The notes under the pieces are model-generated. The model ran no database searches. It was given only the letters and a program-made list of their open reading frames with translations, and was not told where the DNA came from. Below, piece after piece: positions 1-5,100 of a DNA stretch of 6,005 bases (position 1 is its first letter; every line of letters starts with the position of its first letter). A program made the position numbers and the translations under genes. This DNA comes from Thermoflexia bacterium (GTDB lineage Bacteria; Chloroflexota; Anaerolineae; B4-G1; SLSP01). Where the stretch lies: contig JAUWHU010000088.1 in NCBI GenBank assembly GCA_030605705.1, positions 1 through 6,005 of the forward strand, written 5' to 3'.

Positions 1-14
1 CTTTTGTGTTTCAT
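1..14 (-). CDS. Start of a leftward cassette gene, cut by the window edge
   Basis: On the minus strand an ATG at 14-12 begins the peptide MKHK and runs off the left edge. It is preceded five bases upstream by AAAAGGAG (minus strand, 27-20), an excellent Shine-Dalgarno sequence. The start lies 48 bp past the outer box of palindrome site 1, the same position and orientation relative to a site as the other three cassette genes. Only four complete codons are visible, so no function can be given. The lysine-rich first residues would suit a protein with an N-terminal membrane segment or signal peptide, but this is a guess. Confidence 0.55.
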
Positions 15-19
15 CTTAG

Positions 20-27
20 CTCCTTTT
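20..27 (-). promoter_or_regulatory. Ribosome binding site of the truncated left-edge gene
   Basis: AAAAGGAG on the minus strand, five bases before an ATG. It is the main reason to treat the first 14 bases as a real gene start. Confidence 0.55.
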
Positions 28-100
28 CTTGTTATCTTATTTTGCGAATTGAGTATCGCGTGCTAACGGGCCGCGCGATAAGCCGCCCCCCCAAGCTGCG

Positions 101-118
101 GCCCCATTCCGATGGGGC
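101..118. repeat. Perfect hairpin inside site 1
   Basis: GCCCCAT (101-107) and ATGGGGC (112-118) form a 7-bp perfect stem with a TCCG loop. It lies in the surplus segment of site 1 and is absent from the other sites. No T-tract follows on either strand, so it is not a standard terminator. Confidence 0.6.
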
Positions 119-147
119 TGCGGCGCAGTGGGGCGAGCGCAGCGCCG

Positions 148-166
148 CCGGAGGCGTAGCCTCCGG
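148..166. repeat. Second perfect hairpin inside site 1
   Basis: CCGGAGGC (148-155) and GCCTCCGG (159-166) form an 8-bp perfect stem with a three-base GTA loop. Together with the hairpin at 101-118 it makes this segment strongly structured, possibly a small palindromic element that entered the attC-like site. Confidence 0.6.
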
Positions 167-282
167 GGTCGGCTTCATGGCGCGGCGACTGCGGTGTGAC
201 TACCCTTGCCAGAAAACAACTACAATGCGCGTTTCCCTGTCGCTGTTAGCGGCGCTAGCCGCGTCAAGTTTCGTGGTTAGGC

Positions 283-517
283 GGGTTGCCCCCGCGCGGA
301 TGACGCCCCGGCCTGCCACTACCGGCTGTGGCGCACGGACTGGGCCGTCCCTGTACCCGCCCCGGCACGCCCTACGCCCCCGCCGCCAACTACCCGCTGC
401 GGCGTGAGTCGGGAAACCGTGCGCGACCCGGAACCCCACGCCGCCGCCAGCCCCGTGATTGGGAAGAGTCCCGCCCGCTTAAAGTGCGCGTTGAAAAAAG
501 AGTCTCTTCTCATGCCC
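283..517. other. Cassette interval without a convincing gene
   Basis: This 235-bp GC-rich stretch lies between site 1 and site 2. It has short open frames on both strands, for example a 64-codon minus-strand frame at 319-513. None has a Shine-Dalgarno sequence, and the translations are Arg/Gly/Pro/Ala-rich as expected from random GC-rich DNA. It could be a non-coding cassette, a decayed one, or one carrying a small RNA. The first 26 bp share a motif with the flank of site 5. Confidence 0.5.
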
Positions 518-645
518 GCCTAACGGACAAGCTGAGCTGCCGGGCGACTTTGCAACGGTAACCTCTCTTGAAGATTAACCACAAAGGTGAAACCACCCTC
601 GATTTCGGCGCACGATAGCACGGTCAGCTCCAGCAGGGGTTAGGA
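518..645 (-). repeat. attC-like site 2
   Basis: The left box is GCCTAAC (518-524) and the right box GTTAGGA (639-645), 128 bp in all. The arms 531-542 and 621-634 pair over 12 bp, with C630 and T624 unpaired in the right arm only. Two extrahelical bases on one arm, five pairs apart here, are the signature IntI recombinases use to choose a strand in attC sites. The placement on the arm next to the gene stop agrees with the leftward gene at 694-1173 belonging to this site. Apart from the boxes the sequence is unlike sites 1, 3 and 5. Confidence 0.72.
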
Positions 646-693
646 CGCTTTACTGGATTCAGTATTCAACACATATCTCTGTATGCCGGTTGC

Positions 694-1173
694 CTACAAC
701 CGCACTCGCAAATCCTTCTTTGCGCAAATCACCAACTCCTTGAGACATTTTTCCGCGCTGGTATAGTCAAGCTCAAGATGTCCAAACCAGTCGTCTGGGT
801 GAACATTTCCTTTTGGCCTTTCCCAATACTCTTCTAGGGCTTTTTCGGCCTCTGGAGAAATCAAAAATGCTCCGACATTAGTGGCTTTCCTTATTTCGAG
901 ATAGCCTTTCTTCCAATGTGCTTCTATTTCACGTTGTCTTTCTTCGGGTAATTGTCTGGCATGGAGTTCAGTGTCGTATGTCTGCTGGTAATAGTAGACC
1001 AAATCGGAAAGTGCTCCAATAATACGTACATATGCTTCTGTTTTTCGTTCCCACCACTTTTCCGAGGTGAATCTTACGAACCGTGCATTATAGGCCGAGA
1101 CGGCCACTGCAATCAGAGAAGCGAGAAATGCGAGTCCAGCGGCAATAAGAGTTATGATGTTGTCCGTTGACAT
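694..1173 (-). CDS. Small membrane-anchored cassette protein, function unknown
   Basis: A 159-aa protein. Residues 5-27 form one hydrophobic segment (IITLIAAGLAFLASL and on), followed by NARFVRFTSEKWWERKTEAY and a mostly helical, charged soluble part rich in Trp, Tyr, Glu and Lys. I recognise a broad class of hypothetical proteins with an N-terminal anchor and an 'E-K-x-W-E-R-K-x-x-A-Y' helix, but no named family or catalytic motif. The start is well set: GAGGAG (minus strand, 1187-1182) lies eight bases before the ATG, and the next palindrome begins 30 bp upstream. The stop is 48 bp from site 2. Whether the soluble part is inside or outside the membrane is unclear. Its place between two attC-like sites makes it a one-gene cassette. 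Confidence 0.85.
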   Translation of the reverse strand: MSTDNIITLIAAGLAFLASLIAVAVSAYNARFVRFTSEKWWERKTEAYVRIIGALSDLVYYYQQTYDTELHARQLPEERQREIEAHWKKGYLEIRKATNVGAFLISPEAEKALEEYWERPKGNVHPDDWFGHLELDYTSAEKCLKELVICAKKDLRVRL

Positions 1174-1203
1174 ACTGTATTCTCCTCAAGTTTTGTACGA
1201 GCG

Positions 1204-1331
1204 GCCTAACGGGCCGGGCGTAACCCGCGCGGCGGCGGGGAAACTTACCTCGCCAGAAACCTGCCTGAAAGCGCGTGTGGCTTTCGATTGGCGCGCAGCT
1301 CAGCCGCGTCAGGGGCAAACCCTTATTATGC
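1204..1331 (-). repeat. attC-like site 3, right-hand box degenerate
   Basis: The left part (1204-1236) matches the left part of site 5 (3603-3635) at all but one of 33 positions, including the GCCTAAC box. The right arm carries GCCGCG (1303-1308), which pairs with CGCGGC (1228-1233). T1309 is left unpaired, equivalent to T3700 in site 5. Where GTTAGGC is expected there is only ATTATGC (1325-1331), which lacks the G of the GTT cleavage triplet. The site is 128 bp long, like site 2. It is probably an attC that has lost its outer box and may no longer recombine. Confidence 0.62.
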
Positions 1332-1361
1332 GGCCCTTTGCTTCAAGTCTGGTGTCTGCTT

Positions 1362-2429
1362 CTATCGTGGATTCCCGTCTACCTGAAGTCGGTATGAAGT
1401 AACATTGGCATAGTCACGACCAGAAAAGGTCATCTTGAAAGAACTTGTCTGACCAGGTTCCAAGTGAGAGCTGTTGACATAGGTGAAATCACACCCGAGG
1501 ACAATGCCAGAAGCATTATAGACAGTACCCACAGGGCTGACATACTCAACACGAGTGCCGTGGTCGTTGCGAACTTGACCAATGATCTCATACCAACCAA
1601 AAGTAGAATTGTATGAGCCGCTATCGTTAAAGACAACCAAGTTGGGCAATGGCTCGCCATCCGTCCAGTAGGTGGGAGCCTCAAACTCATAGTATGACCA
1701 ACTGGCTGGCTCTTCCAGTAAGATGTGGAAGCAAGTCCTGTCACCGGCGGGGAGGTTACCCAGATGAATATAGGTGAAGTCAGTATTGAGAAGTTGACCA
1801 TCCCCATTGAAAATATTGGCTGTGATCTTGACAAAGCGCAAATGATTAGCCGTGTTGTTCTGTACTTCGCCGGCGATATGCAAGTAACCAATGCTGTCCA
1901 CATAGTCAGAATGATTGTTGAGAATATATACTCCAGGCGGCGGTTCCTTTGTGACCAATGGCAGATACACATACTGTGGCGGCTGCGGAAGTACAGTGCC
2001 TGTGATTAGCGCATCAGAGTGGATAATGGCATAGCCGGTATATCCGCTTGGAACGCTTTCGATATCCTGCAAGTCGTAGATCCAACTCTCGAAGGCGGGT
2101 ACTTCGCTTGTCCAAACCTCGCCTACAGGATTGTCTGCATTGTCGTAATAGGCGTGCAACAAAGTACCAGCTACCGACGATTGATTTGTGATTACATATC
2201 TAGAAGAAATGCCGTTAGCCTCTTTCTGCAAACCACGCAGCTCAACCTGAGAACTAAGCGGAGGGGGTGTAGAGTTTAAAAGGTAGACCGCATTTATGTC
2301 TGTACTTACGGTTTCATTCTCTTGCGGGTTAGAGCTAATTCCATATACGCTATACTCCACTGCTACTGCAAGTGTGACAATTATCGCTACAGTAGCAACT
2401 GTCAAGAATGTCAAGTATATCGTTTTCAT
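1362..2429 (-). CDS. Membrane-anchored surface protein with two FxLYD-like domains
   Basis: A 355-aa protein. Residues 5-25 are a hydrophobic anchor or signal segment. Residues 45-150 form a beta-rich domain of a kind seen in exported Chloroflexota proteins (VITNQSSVAGTL, SVPSGYTGYAIIHSD). A 'YVYLPLVTK' hinge follows (153-161). Two related domains follow at about 168-250 and 265-352, each with a (H/E)I(A/I)G(E/Q)V-x-N start, an (N/D)GxxL or SGIVLG turn, a DFTY strand and an LxxG near the end. This is the pattern of FxLYD (bacterial surface) domains. No catalytic site is evident, so binding or adhesion is an inference. The ATG at 2429 was chosen because AGGAAGGA lies just upstream; a GTG immediately before it (2432) is equally possible. 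Longer in-frame starts at 2468 and 2489 lack a ribosome site, and 2489 falls inside site 4. Confidence 0.85.
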   Translation of the reverse strand: MKTIYLTFLTVATVAIIVTLAVAVEYSVYGISSNPQENETVSTDINAVYLLNSTPPPLSSQVELRGLQKEANGISSRYVITNQSSVAGTLLHAYYDNADNPVGEVWTSEVPAFESWIYDLQDIESVPSGYTGYAIIHSDALITGTVLPQPPQYVYLPLVTKEPPPGVYILNNHSDYVDSIGYLHIAGEVQNNTANHLRFVKITANIFNGDGQLLNTDFTYIHLGNLPAGDRTCFHILLEEPASWSYYEFEAPTYWTDGEPLPNLVVFNDSGSYNSTFGWYEIIGQVRNDHGTRVEYVSPVGTVYNASGIVLGCDFTYVNSSHLEPGQTSSFKMTFSGRDYANVTSYRLQVDGNPR

Positions 2430-2441
2430 CACCGGCACCAG

Positions 2442-2449
2442 TCCTTCCT
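2442..2449 (-). promoter_or_regulatory. Ribosome binding site fixing the start of the FxLYD-like gene
   Basis: AGGAAGGA on the minus strand, nine bases before a GTG (2432) and twelve before the ATG (2429). The nine-base spacing slightly favours the GTG, which would add one residue. Either choice rules out the longer open frame reaching into site 4. Confidence 0.6.
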
Positions 2450-2474
2450 GGGAAACACCAACTGACATTGAGCC

Positions 2475-2601
2475 GCCTAACGGTAACATTCAGCCGCGCC
2501 ACGACTACGACGCGAGCACCCTCAACTGAGAACAACTCCTAACGTGCAACCAACGCCGCCAGCAGGCCTCGAAGCGGCGTCGGCTGCAATGAATGTTAGG
2601 C
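2475..2601 (-). repeat. attC-like site 4
   Basis: GCCTAAC (2475-2481) and GTTAGGC (2595-2601) are perfect complementary end boxes, 127 bp overall. The arms 2488-2500 and 2576-2590 pair over 13 bp, with only C2587 and T2580 left out, both in the right arm and both the same bases as in site 2. The middle differs from the other sites. It separates the stop of the OB-like repeat gene (17 bp away) from the start of the FxLYD-like gene (45 bp away). Confidence 0.75.
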
Positions 2602-2618
2602 GCATTTCCTCTATGATT

Positions 2619-3575
2619 TCATTGTTCTCTTTGGAAGGTAACTTCCTCCAAATGAAAGGAAACTGAACCTAAAAGTTCTGTCACGGACTTAATACGTCCC
2701 GAAAATATTATGCGCTCATCTTTTTGTAACTCAAGCGCAATATCATTGGGAATGGGAAAATAAACATCTTGGGCTGAAAAGAGCGCGTCAGGGGAGTCCA
2801 TATCTACCCATAATTCATATTTATCACCGACTACATTGACTTCCTCAACCCATCCAGTCCAATTTTCAACCAGCATATCTTCTAAAGTGGGCAAATAGGC
2901 TTTCCATTGTGCTTCAGTCATACCTGCTACTTTAGAACTTATTTCTTCAAATGATAGGGCTATTCCATCAGAAGTATCAACTGCTTCCGGTGTAATTTGT
3001 GGAGCATCCTGCCCTTCTAGCGTAACATTTTCAAGATAGATACTGATTGAGCCTAAAAACTCGCTTACCCGCTCAATCTGACCCGAAAATGTTATTTTTT
3101 GATCTTTTTGTAATTGCATAGCAATATCCGCAGGTATTGGAAAGTAAATGTCTTGTGCGGATAAAAGATCATCTGGCGCATCCATATCTACCCACAACTC
3201 ATACTGACTTCCCTTAACATTAACCTCTGCCACCCAACCTGTCCATTGCTCCACCACCATTCCCTCAAGAGTTGGCAAATATGCTTTCCATTGAGCTTCG
3301 GTCATACCTGCTACAGTAGAGCGAATTTCCTCAAACGGAGGTGCCGGTAACGGGGGAGTATTTGTGGGTAAGGGTGTATTGGTAGGCCCCGGGGTAGCAG
3401 TAGGTTTAGCGGCCTCGGTTGCGCGTTCAATTGCTCGCGCTGTTGATGTGGCTTTTGCTTCCGGTGTGGATCCTAAGATTGCACCAAATACGCCGCACAC
3501 AATACAAAGCAAGACTAATCCACCCGCGATAATCAACACCAGTGATTTACTTTTCTTCTTTGGTTCCGCTGTCAT
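2619..3575 (-). CDS. Membrane-anchored protein with a tandemly duplicated OB-fold-like domain
   Basis: A 318-aa protein. A short Lys-rich head is followed by a membrane segment (about 11-36), a Thr/Pro/Ala-rich stalk (about 37-80, 'PTATPGPTNTPLPTNTP') and two copies of a 107-residue domain at 81-187 and 209-315. The copies are about 72% identical by my count and joined by a short linker. Each runs from FEEI through MTEAQWKAYLPTLE, WTGWV, YELWVDMD and YFPIP to a final FSG-x-I strand. The strand order and the 'GxV..(Y)xLWVD...FxxP....L.KxxxIxFSGxI' rhythm recall small OB folds such as the tRNA_anti-like family, but this is inference from pattern alone. The domains probably lie outside the membrane. 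The ATG at 3575 has AGGGAGG six bases upstream; the longer frame to 3668 starts inside site 5 and is rejected. Confidence 0.88.
   Translation of the reverse strand: MTAEPKKKSKSLVLIIAGGLVLLCIVCGVFGAILGSTPEAKATSTARAIERATEAAKPTATPGPTNTPLPTNTPPLPAPPFEEIRSTVAGMTEAQWKAYLPTLEGMVVEQWTGWVAEVNVKGSQYELWVDMDAPDDLLSAQDIYFPIPADIAMQLQKDQKITFSGQIERVSEFLGSISIYLENVTLEGQDAPQITPEAVDTSDGIALSFEEISSKVAGMTEAQWKAYLPTLEDMLVENWTGWVEEVNVVGDKYELWVDMDSPDALFSAQDVYFPIPNDIALELQKDERIIFSGRIKSVTELLGSVSFHLEEVTFQREQ
2631..2951 (-). repeat. Second copy of the duplicated domain
   Basis: This encodes residues 209-315 of the 318-aa protein. It repeats residues 81-187 with an offset of 128 codons (384 bp) and no gap in the protein alignment. 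Confidence 0.9.
3015..3335 (-). repeat. First copy of the duplicated domain
   Basis: This encodes residues 81-187. The block MTEAQWKAYLPTLE is identical in both copies. Most differences are conservative and lie in the middle and final strands. Confidence 0.9.
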
Positions 3576-3581
3576 TTGTAG

Positions 3582-3588
3582 CCTCCCT
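3582..3588 (-). promoter_or_regulatory. Ribosome binding site fixing the start of the OB-like repeat gene
   Basis: AGGGAGG on the minus strand, six bases before the ATG at 3575-3573. It sits between the gene and site 5 and excludes the longer frame that would begin inside site 5. Confidence 0.75.
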
Positions 3589-3602
3589 TTGGCGCATATT
3601 GC

Positions 3603-3721
3603 GCCTAACGGACCGGGCGTAACCCGCGCGGCGGCTGATCTGCGCCCAAAAATAATCTCAATGCGCATGTTACCGCCGCTGACAGCGGCGCTAGCCGCGT
3701 CGAGTTGACGCTGTGTTAGGC
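3603..3721 (-). repeat. attC-like site 5, right end of the visible array
   Basis: GCCTAAC (3603-3609) and GTTAGGC (3715-3721) bound 119 bp. The arms 3617-3632 and 3694-3711 pair with one mismatch (C3624/A3703) and two unpaired bases, G3707 and T3700, both in the right arm. This is the same layout as sites 2 and 4. An inner hairpin of GCCGC and GCGGC lies around 3674-3688. The site shares long stretches with sites 1 and 3. To its right the sequence changes to ordinary chromosomal genes on the other strand. Confidence 0.75.
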
Positions 3722-3849
3722 AGATGGCCCCCGCGCGGACGCTGCCCCGCTCATCTACACATAATTATGTAACAAAACACGACGAAAGTCAAGCCCAATA
3801 CGGTTCGTTGAGACCTTAGAGATCTGGACATTGCGTATCAAACCGCCTC
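3722..3849. other. Gene-free junction between cassette array and chromosome
   Basis: No coding region is visible here. The first 18 bp resemble the flank of site 1 (shared GCCCCCGCGCGGA). A 12-bp perfect palindrome, ACATAATTATGT, lies at 3759-3770 and could be a regulator site. No attI or integrase gene is recognisable. Confidence 0.5.
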
Positions 3850-3878
3850 TTGCCCCTTCTGACCGGACGTGTTATAAT
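3850..3878 (+). promoter_or_regulatory. Sigma-70-type promoter for the DUF948-like/YtxH operon
   Basis: TTGCCC (3850-3855) and a perfect TATAAT (3873-3878) are 17 bp apart. Transcription would start near 3885, leaving a leader of about 20 nt that contains the AAGGAGG ribosome site at 3890-3896. Confidence 0.75.
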
Positions 3879-3904
3879 AGGAACGTGACAAGGAGGTAGA
3901 GAGT

Positions 3905-4369
3905 ATGGAGCTTGAAGTTCCACCCATCCAGGAACCAACCCCGGAGCCGGCGACGTCCGTCTGGCAAGAGCGTCGCACGCAATTTTTGATCATCGGTGGC
4001 GCGATTCTGGTGCTCGCCCTGTTGATCGCCGCTATTGTGCTGATGGCTAAATTCCCCGCGACCACCGTCGTGATCCGGGACATCGCCATCGTTTTCGTGG
4101 CCGTGACGACTTTCTTCATCGGGATAGCGATGTTGGTCCTGATCGTCCAAATCCAGGCCCTGATCCAGGTGCTGCAGGAAGAAGTCCGGCCCCTGCTCGC
4201 CTCGGTCAATGATACGGCCTCTACCGTTCGCGGAACCACGGAATTTGTCAGTGAGAATTTGGTTTCACCGCTCATCAAAGCGGCCGGGTTCACGGCTGCG
4301 ATTCGGCGGGTCGCCGGTGAGCTGCACAGCGTGGTTGCAGCCATCCGCCCCCGCTCAGACCATAATTAG
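3905..4369 (+). CDS. Two-TM membrane protein, DUF948-like partner of YtxH
   Basis: A 154-aa protein. It has a Pro/Glu-rich cytoplasmic-looking head (1-24), a membrane segment at about 26-48, a second at about 57-83, then a helix with IQALIQVLQEEVRPLLASVN and TASTVRGTTEFVSENLVSPL. The 'L.EEVRPLL.SVN.TA.TVRGTT.FVSE.LV.P' stretch resembles the helical region of DUF948-type proteins. These are often encoded next to YtxH-domain genes, as here. The role is unknown and is usually linked to envelope or general stress. The start is certain: AAGGAGG lies eight bases upstream and a strong promoter precedes it. The next gene follows after 17 bp, so the two are co-transcribed. A long open frame on the opposite strand (3838-4344) is a shadow. 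Confidence 0.85.
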   Translation: MELEVPPIQEPTPEPATSVWQERRTQFLIIGGAILVLALLIAAIVLMAKFPATTVVIRDIAIVFVAVTTFFIGIAMLVLIVQIQALIQVLQEEVRPLLASVNDTASTVRGTTEFVSENLVSPLIKAAGFTAAIRRVAGELHSVVAAIRPRSDHN

Positions 4370-4386
4370 CAAAGGAGGAATTTACA

Positions 4387-4764
4387 ATGTCGAAAACATC
4401 TGATTTCGGTGCATTCTTGACGGGATTTTTCGTCGGCGGGTTGATCGGCGCCGGGGTGGCCCTGATACTTGCTCCCCAGTCGGGCGAGGAGACGCGGGAG
4501 CAGATCCGCCAGAAGGGCATCGAGCTGGGCGAGCAGGCTTCCCAGACCGCCGAAGAGGCGCGGCACAAGGCCGAGCAAGCCTTGAGCGAGGCCCGCGTGA
4601 AGCTGGATGAGGCTGCCACAGACCTCCAGAAACGCGTCAAAGAGCTGCAAGATCAAGGCAAGATCCTGCTGAAGGAAAAGCAGAAGCAACTTCAGGCCCA
4701 AAAAGGTGAGGAAGAGACACCGGCCGAGGGAATCACTTTAGAAGATACTCCTATCGCAGAGTAG
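4387..4764 (+). CDS. YtxH domain-containing protein
   Basis: A 125-aa protein. It begins with a glycine-rich membrane segment (about 8-29, GAFLTGFFVGGLIGAGVALI), then the YtxH signature LAPQSGEETREQIRQKG (28-44), then a long charged, Ala/Glu/Lys/Gln-rich coiled coil to about residue 107 and an acidic tail. YtxH proteins are small, membrane-anchored and helical. They are known as general-stress proteins in Bacillus and are sometimes labelled gas vesicle proteins by similarity; no gas vesicle gene is present here. AGGAGG lies eight bases before the ATG. It is the second gene of the operon and is followed by a strong hairpin. Confidence 0.9.
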   Translation: MSKTSDFGAFLTGFFVGGLIGAGVALILAPQSGEETREQIRQKGIELGEQASQTAEEARHKAEQALSEARVKLDEAATDLQKRVKELQDQGKILLKEKQKQLQAQKGEEETPAEGITLEDTPIAE

Positions 4765-4790
4765 ACCCGACACACATCCCTTGTGACGTT

Positions 4791-4824
4791 CATGCCCCTT
4801 GCCGGTATCACCGGCGGGGGCATG
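4791..4824 (+). terminator. Strong hairpin, likely operon terminator
   Basis: The arms CATGCCCCTTGCCGG (4791-4805) and CCGGCGGGGGCATG (4811-4824) pair over 14 positions, including one T-G pair, with a single bulged T and a TATCA loop. It lies 27 bp after the YtxH stop. The following bases are only weakly T-rich (TTGCTGTG), so termination may be imperfect or use another mechanism. It could also serve the convergent permease gene. Confidence 0.6.
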
Positions 4825-4840
4825 TTGCTGTGCGCTCAAA

Positions 4841-4858
4841 GCCCCCGTCCCCGGGGGC
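4841..4858. repeat. Secondary GC-rich hairpin
   Basis: GCCCCC (4841-4846) and GGGGGC (4853-4858) form a 6-bp stem with a six-base loop, 16 bp past the main hairpin. There is no T-tract. It may back up termination. Confidence 0.45.
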
Positions 4859-4887
4859 GGGGAACCGGTAGTGTGACTTAAGATAAA

Positions 4888-4911
4888 CGCAAAGGCGCAA
4901 AGACGCAGAGA
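4888..4911 (+). repeat. Left arm of an inverted repeat: three 8-bp units
   Basis: CGCAAAGG, CGCAAAGA and CGCAGAGA stand in tandem. The 24 bp match the reverse complement of 5077-5100 at 22 positions. Similar 'CGCAGAG' tandem repeats are common between genes in Chloroflexota and other phyla. Confidence 0.75.
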
Positions 4912-5076
4912 AAAATTACCACAGAGTTTAGTGTTTTTGAAGTACCAGAAATTGGACACGGATTTTTAGTAGCCGCGACTTACAGTAGTGTCAATTCGCA
5001 CTATTTCCAAATCGCGCTCCTGCTGGACTTGGCGTTGGGGAAATTATTTAATCTACGGTTCTTACTGTTAAGAAAA

Positions 5077-5100
5077 CTCTGCGTCTCTGCGCCTCTGCGT
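5077..5100 (-). repeat. Right arm of the inverted repeat
   Basis: CTCTGCGT, CTCTGCGC and CTCTGCGT stand in tandem, complementary to the left arm. The 165 bp between the arms have no gene. TTAA lies just outside or at the edge of both arms (4878-4881 and 5100-5103), which could be a target duplication or chance. Confidence 0.75.

Larger units (their letters stand above)
62..282 (-). repeat. attC-like site 1, enlarged
   Basis: A right-hand box GTTAGGC (276-282) and a left-hand box GCTAAC (62-67) enclose 221 bp, against 119-128 bp for the other four sites. The right half matches site 5: AGCGGCGCTAGCCGCGTC occurs at 248-265 and at 3684-3701. The similarity continues past the box, with GCCCCCGCGCGGA six bases beyond it in both places (288-300 and 3727-3739). 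Further left, the segment around 200-225 resembles the middle of sites 3 and 5. The surplus length of about 95 bp lies around 85-185 and contains two perfect hairpins. It is probably an attC site carrying an insertion, or a fusion of two site halves. Confidence 0.55.
1..3721 (-). mobile_element. Integron-like gene-cassette array (attC cluster, no integrase in view)
   Basis: Five imperfect palindromes with attC-type end boxes alternate with leftward-reading genes over 3.7 kb. Going right to left the order is site 5, OB-like repeat protein, site 4, FxLYD-like protein, site 3, 159-aa membrane protein, site 2, a stretch with no clear gene, site 1, and a gene start at the window edge. Each gene begins shortly after one site with its own Shine-Dalgarno sequence and stops shortly before the next, the expected layout of mobile cassettes. 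Core-to-core unit lengths are about 0.36, 0.69, 1.27 and 1.12 kb. Sites 1, 3 and 5 are related to each other while 2 and 4 share essentially only the end boxes, which favours attC sites over one dispersed repeat. The cassette genes look AT-richer than the flanking chromosome. No tyrosine recombinase or attI is visible, and the array continues off the left edge. Confidence 0.7.

Noticed and set aside
6..407. 133-codon plus-strand frame at the left edge
   Set aside because: It crosses the whole of site 1 and its hairpins, has low-complexity Arg/Ala/Pro content and no ribosome site.
319..513. 64-codon minus-strand frame in the gene-less cassette
   Set aside because: It begins at a plausible place just past site 2 but has no Shine-Dalgarno sequence and a composition expected of random GC-rich DNA. 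Kept only as a weak possibility.
1430..1972. 180-codon minus-strand frame inside the FxLYD-like gene
   Set aside because: Alternative reading frame. The 355-aa frame has an anchor, a hinge, repeated domains and a ribosome site.
62..3721. Reading the palindromes as a MITE family rather than attC sites
   Set aside because: Sites 2 and 4 share little beyond the end boxes with the others, yet keep the same bulge geometry. Spacing to gene starts and stops is regular, and no target-site duplications are evident. Genome-wide counts would settle it.
1..3721. CRISPR array
   Set aside because: Repeat units are over 100 bp, diverged, and separated by whole genes rather than short uniform spacers.
3838..4344. 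168-codon minus-strand open frame opposite the DUF948-like gene
   Set aside because: Ser/Thr/Arg-rich translation without recognisable features. The plus-strand gene has a consensus promoter, strong ribosome site and clear membrane segments.
4366..4701. 111-codon minus-strand frame with Leu-rich translation
   Set aside because: It is the complement of the YtxH coiled coil, whose Glu/Lys/Gln codons read as Leu and Phe on the other strand. There is no ribosome site.
4387..4764. Gas vesicle gene cluster
   Set aside because: YtxH proteins are sometimes labelled gas vesicle proteins, but no GvpA, GvpN or other vesicle gene is nearby.
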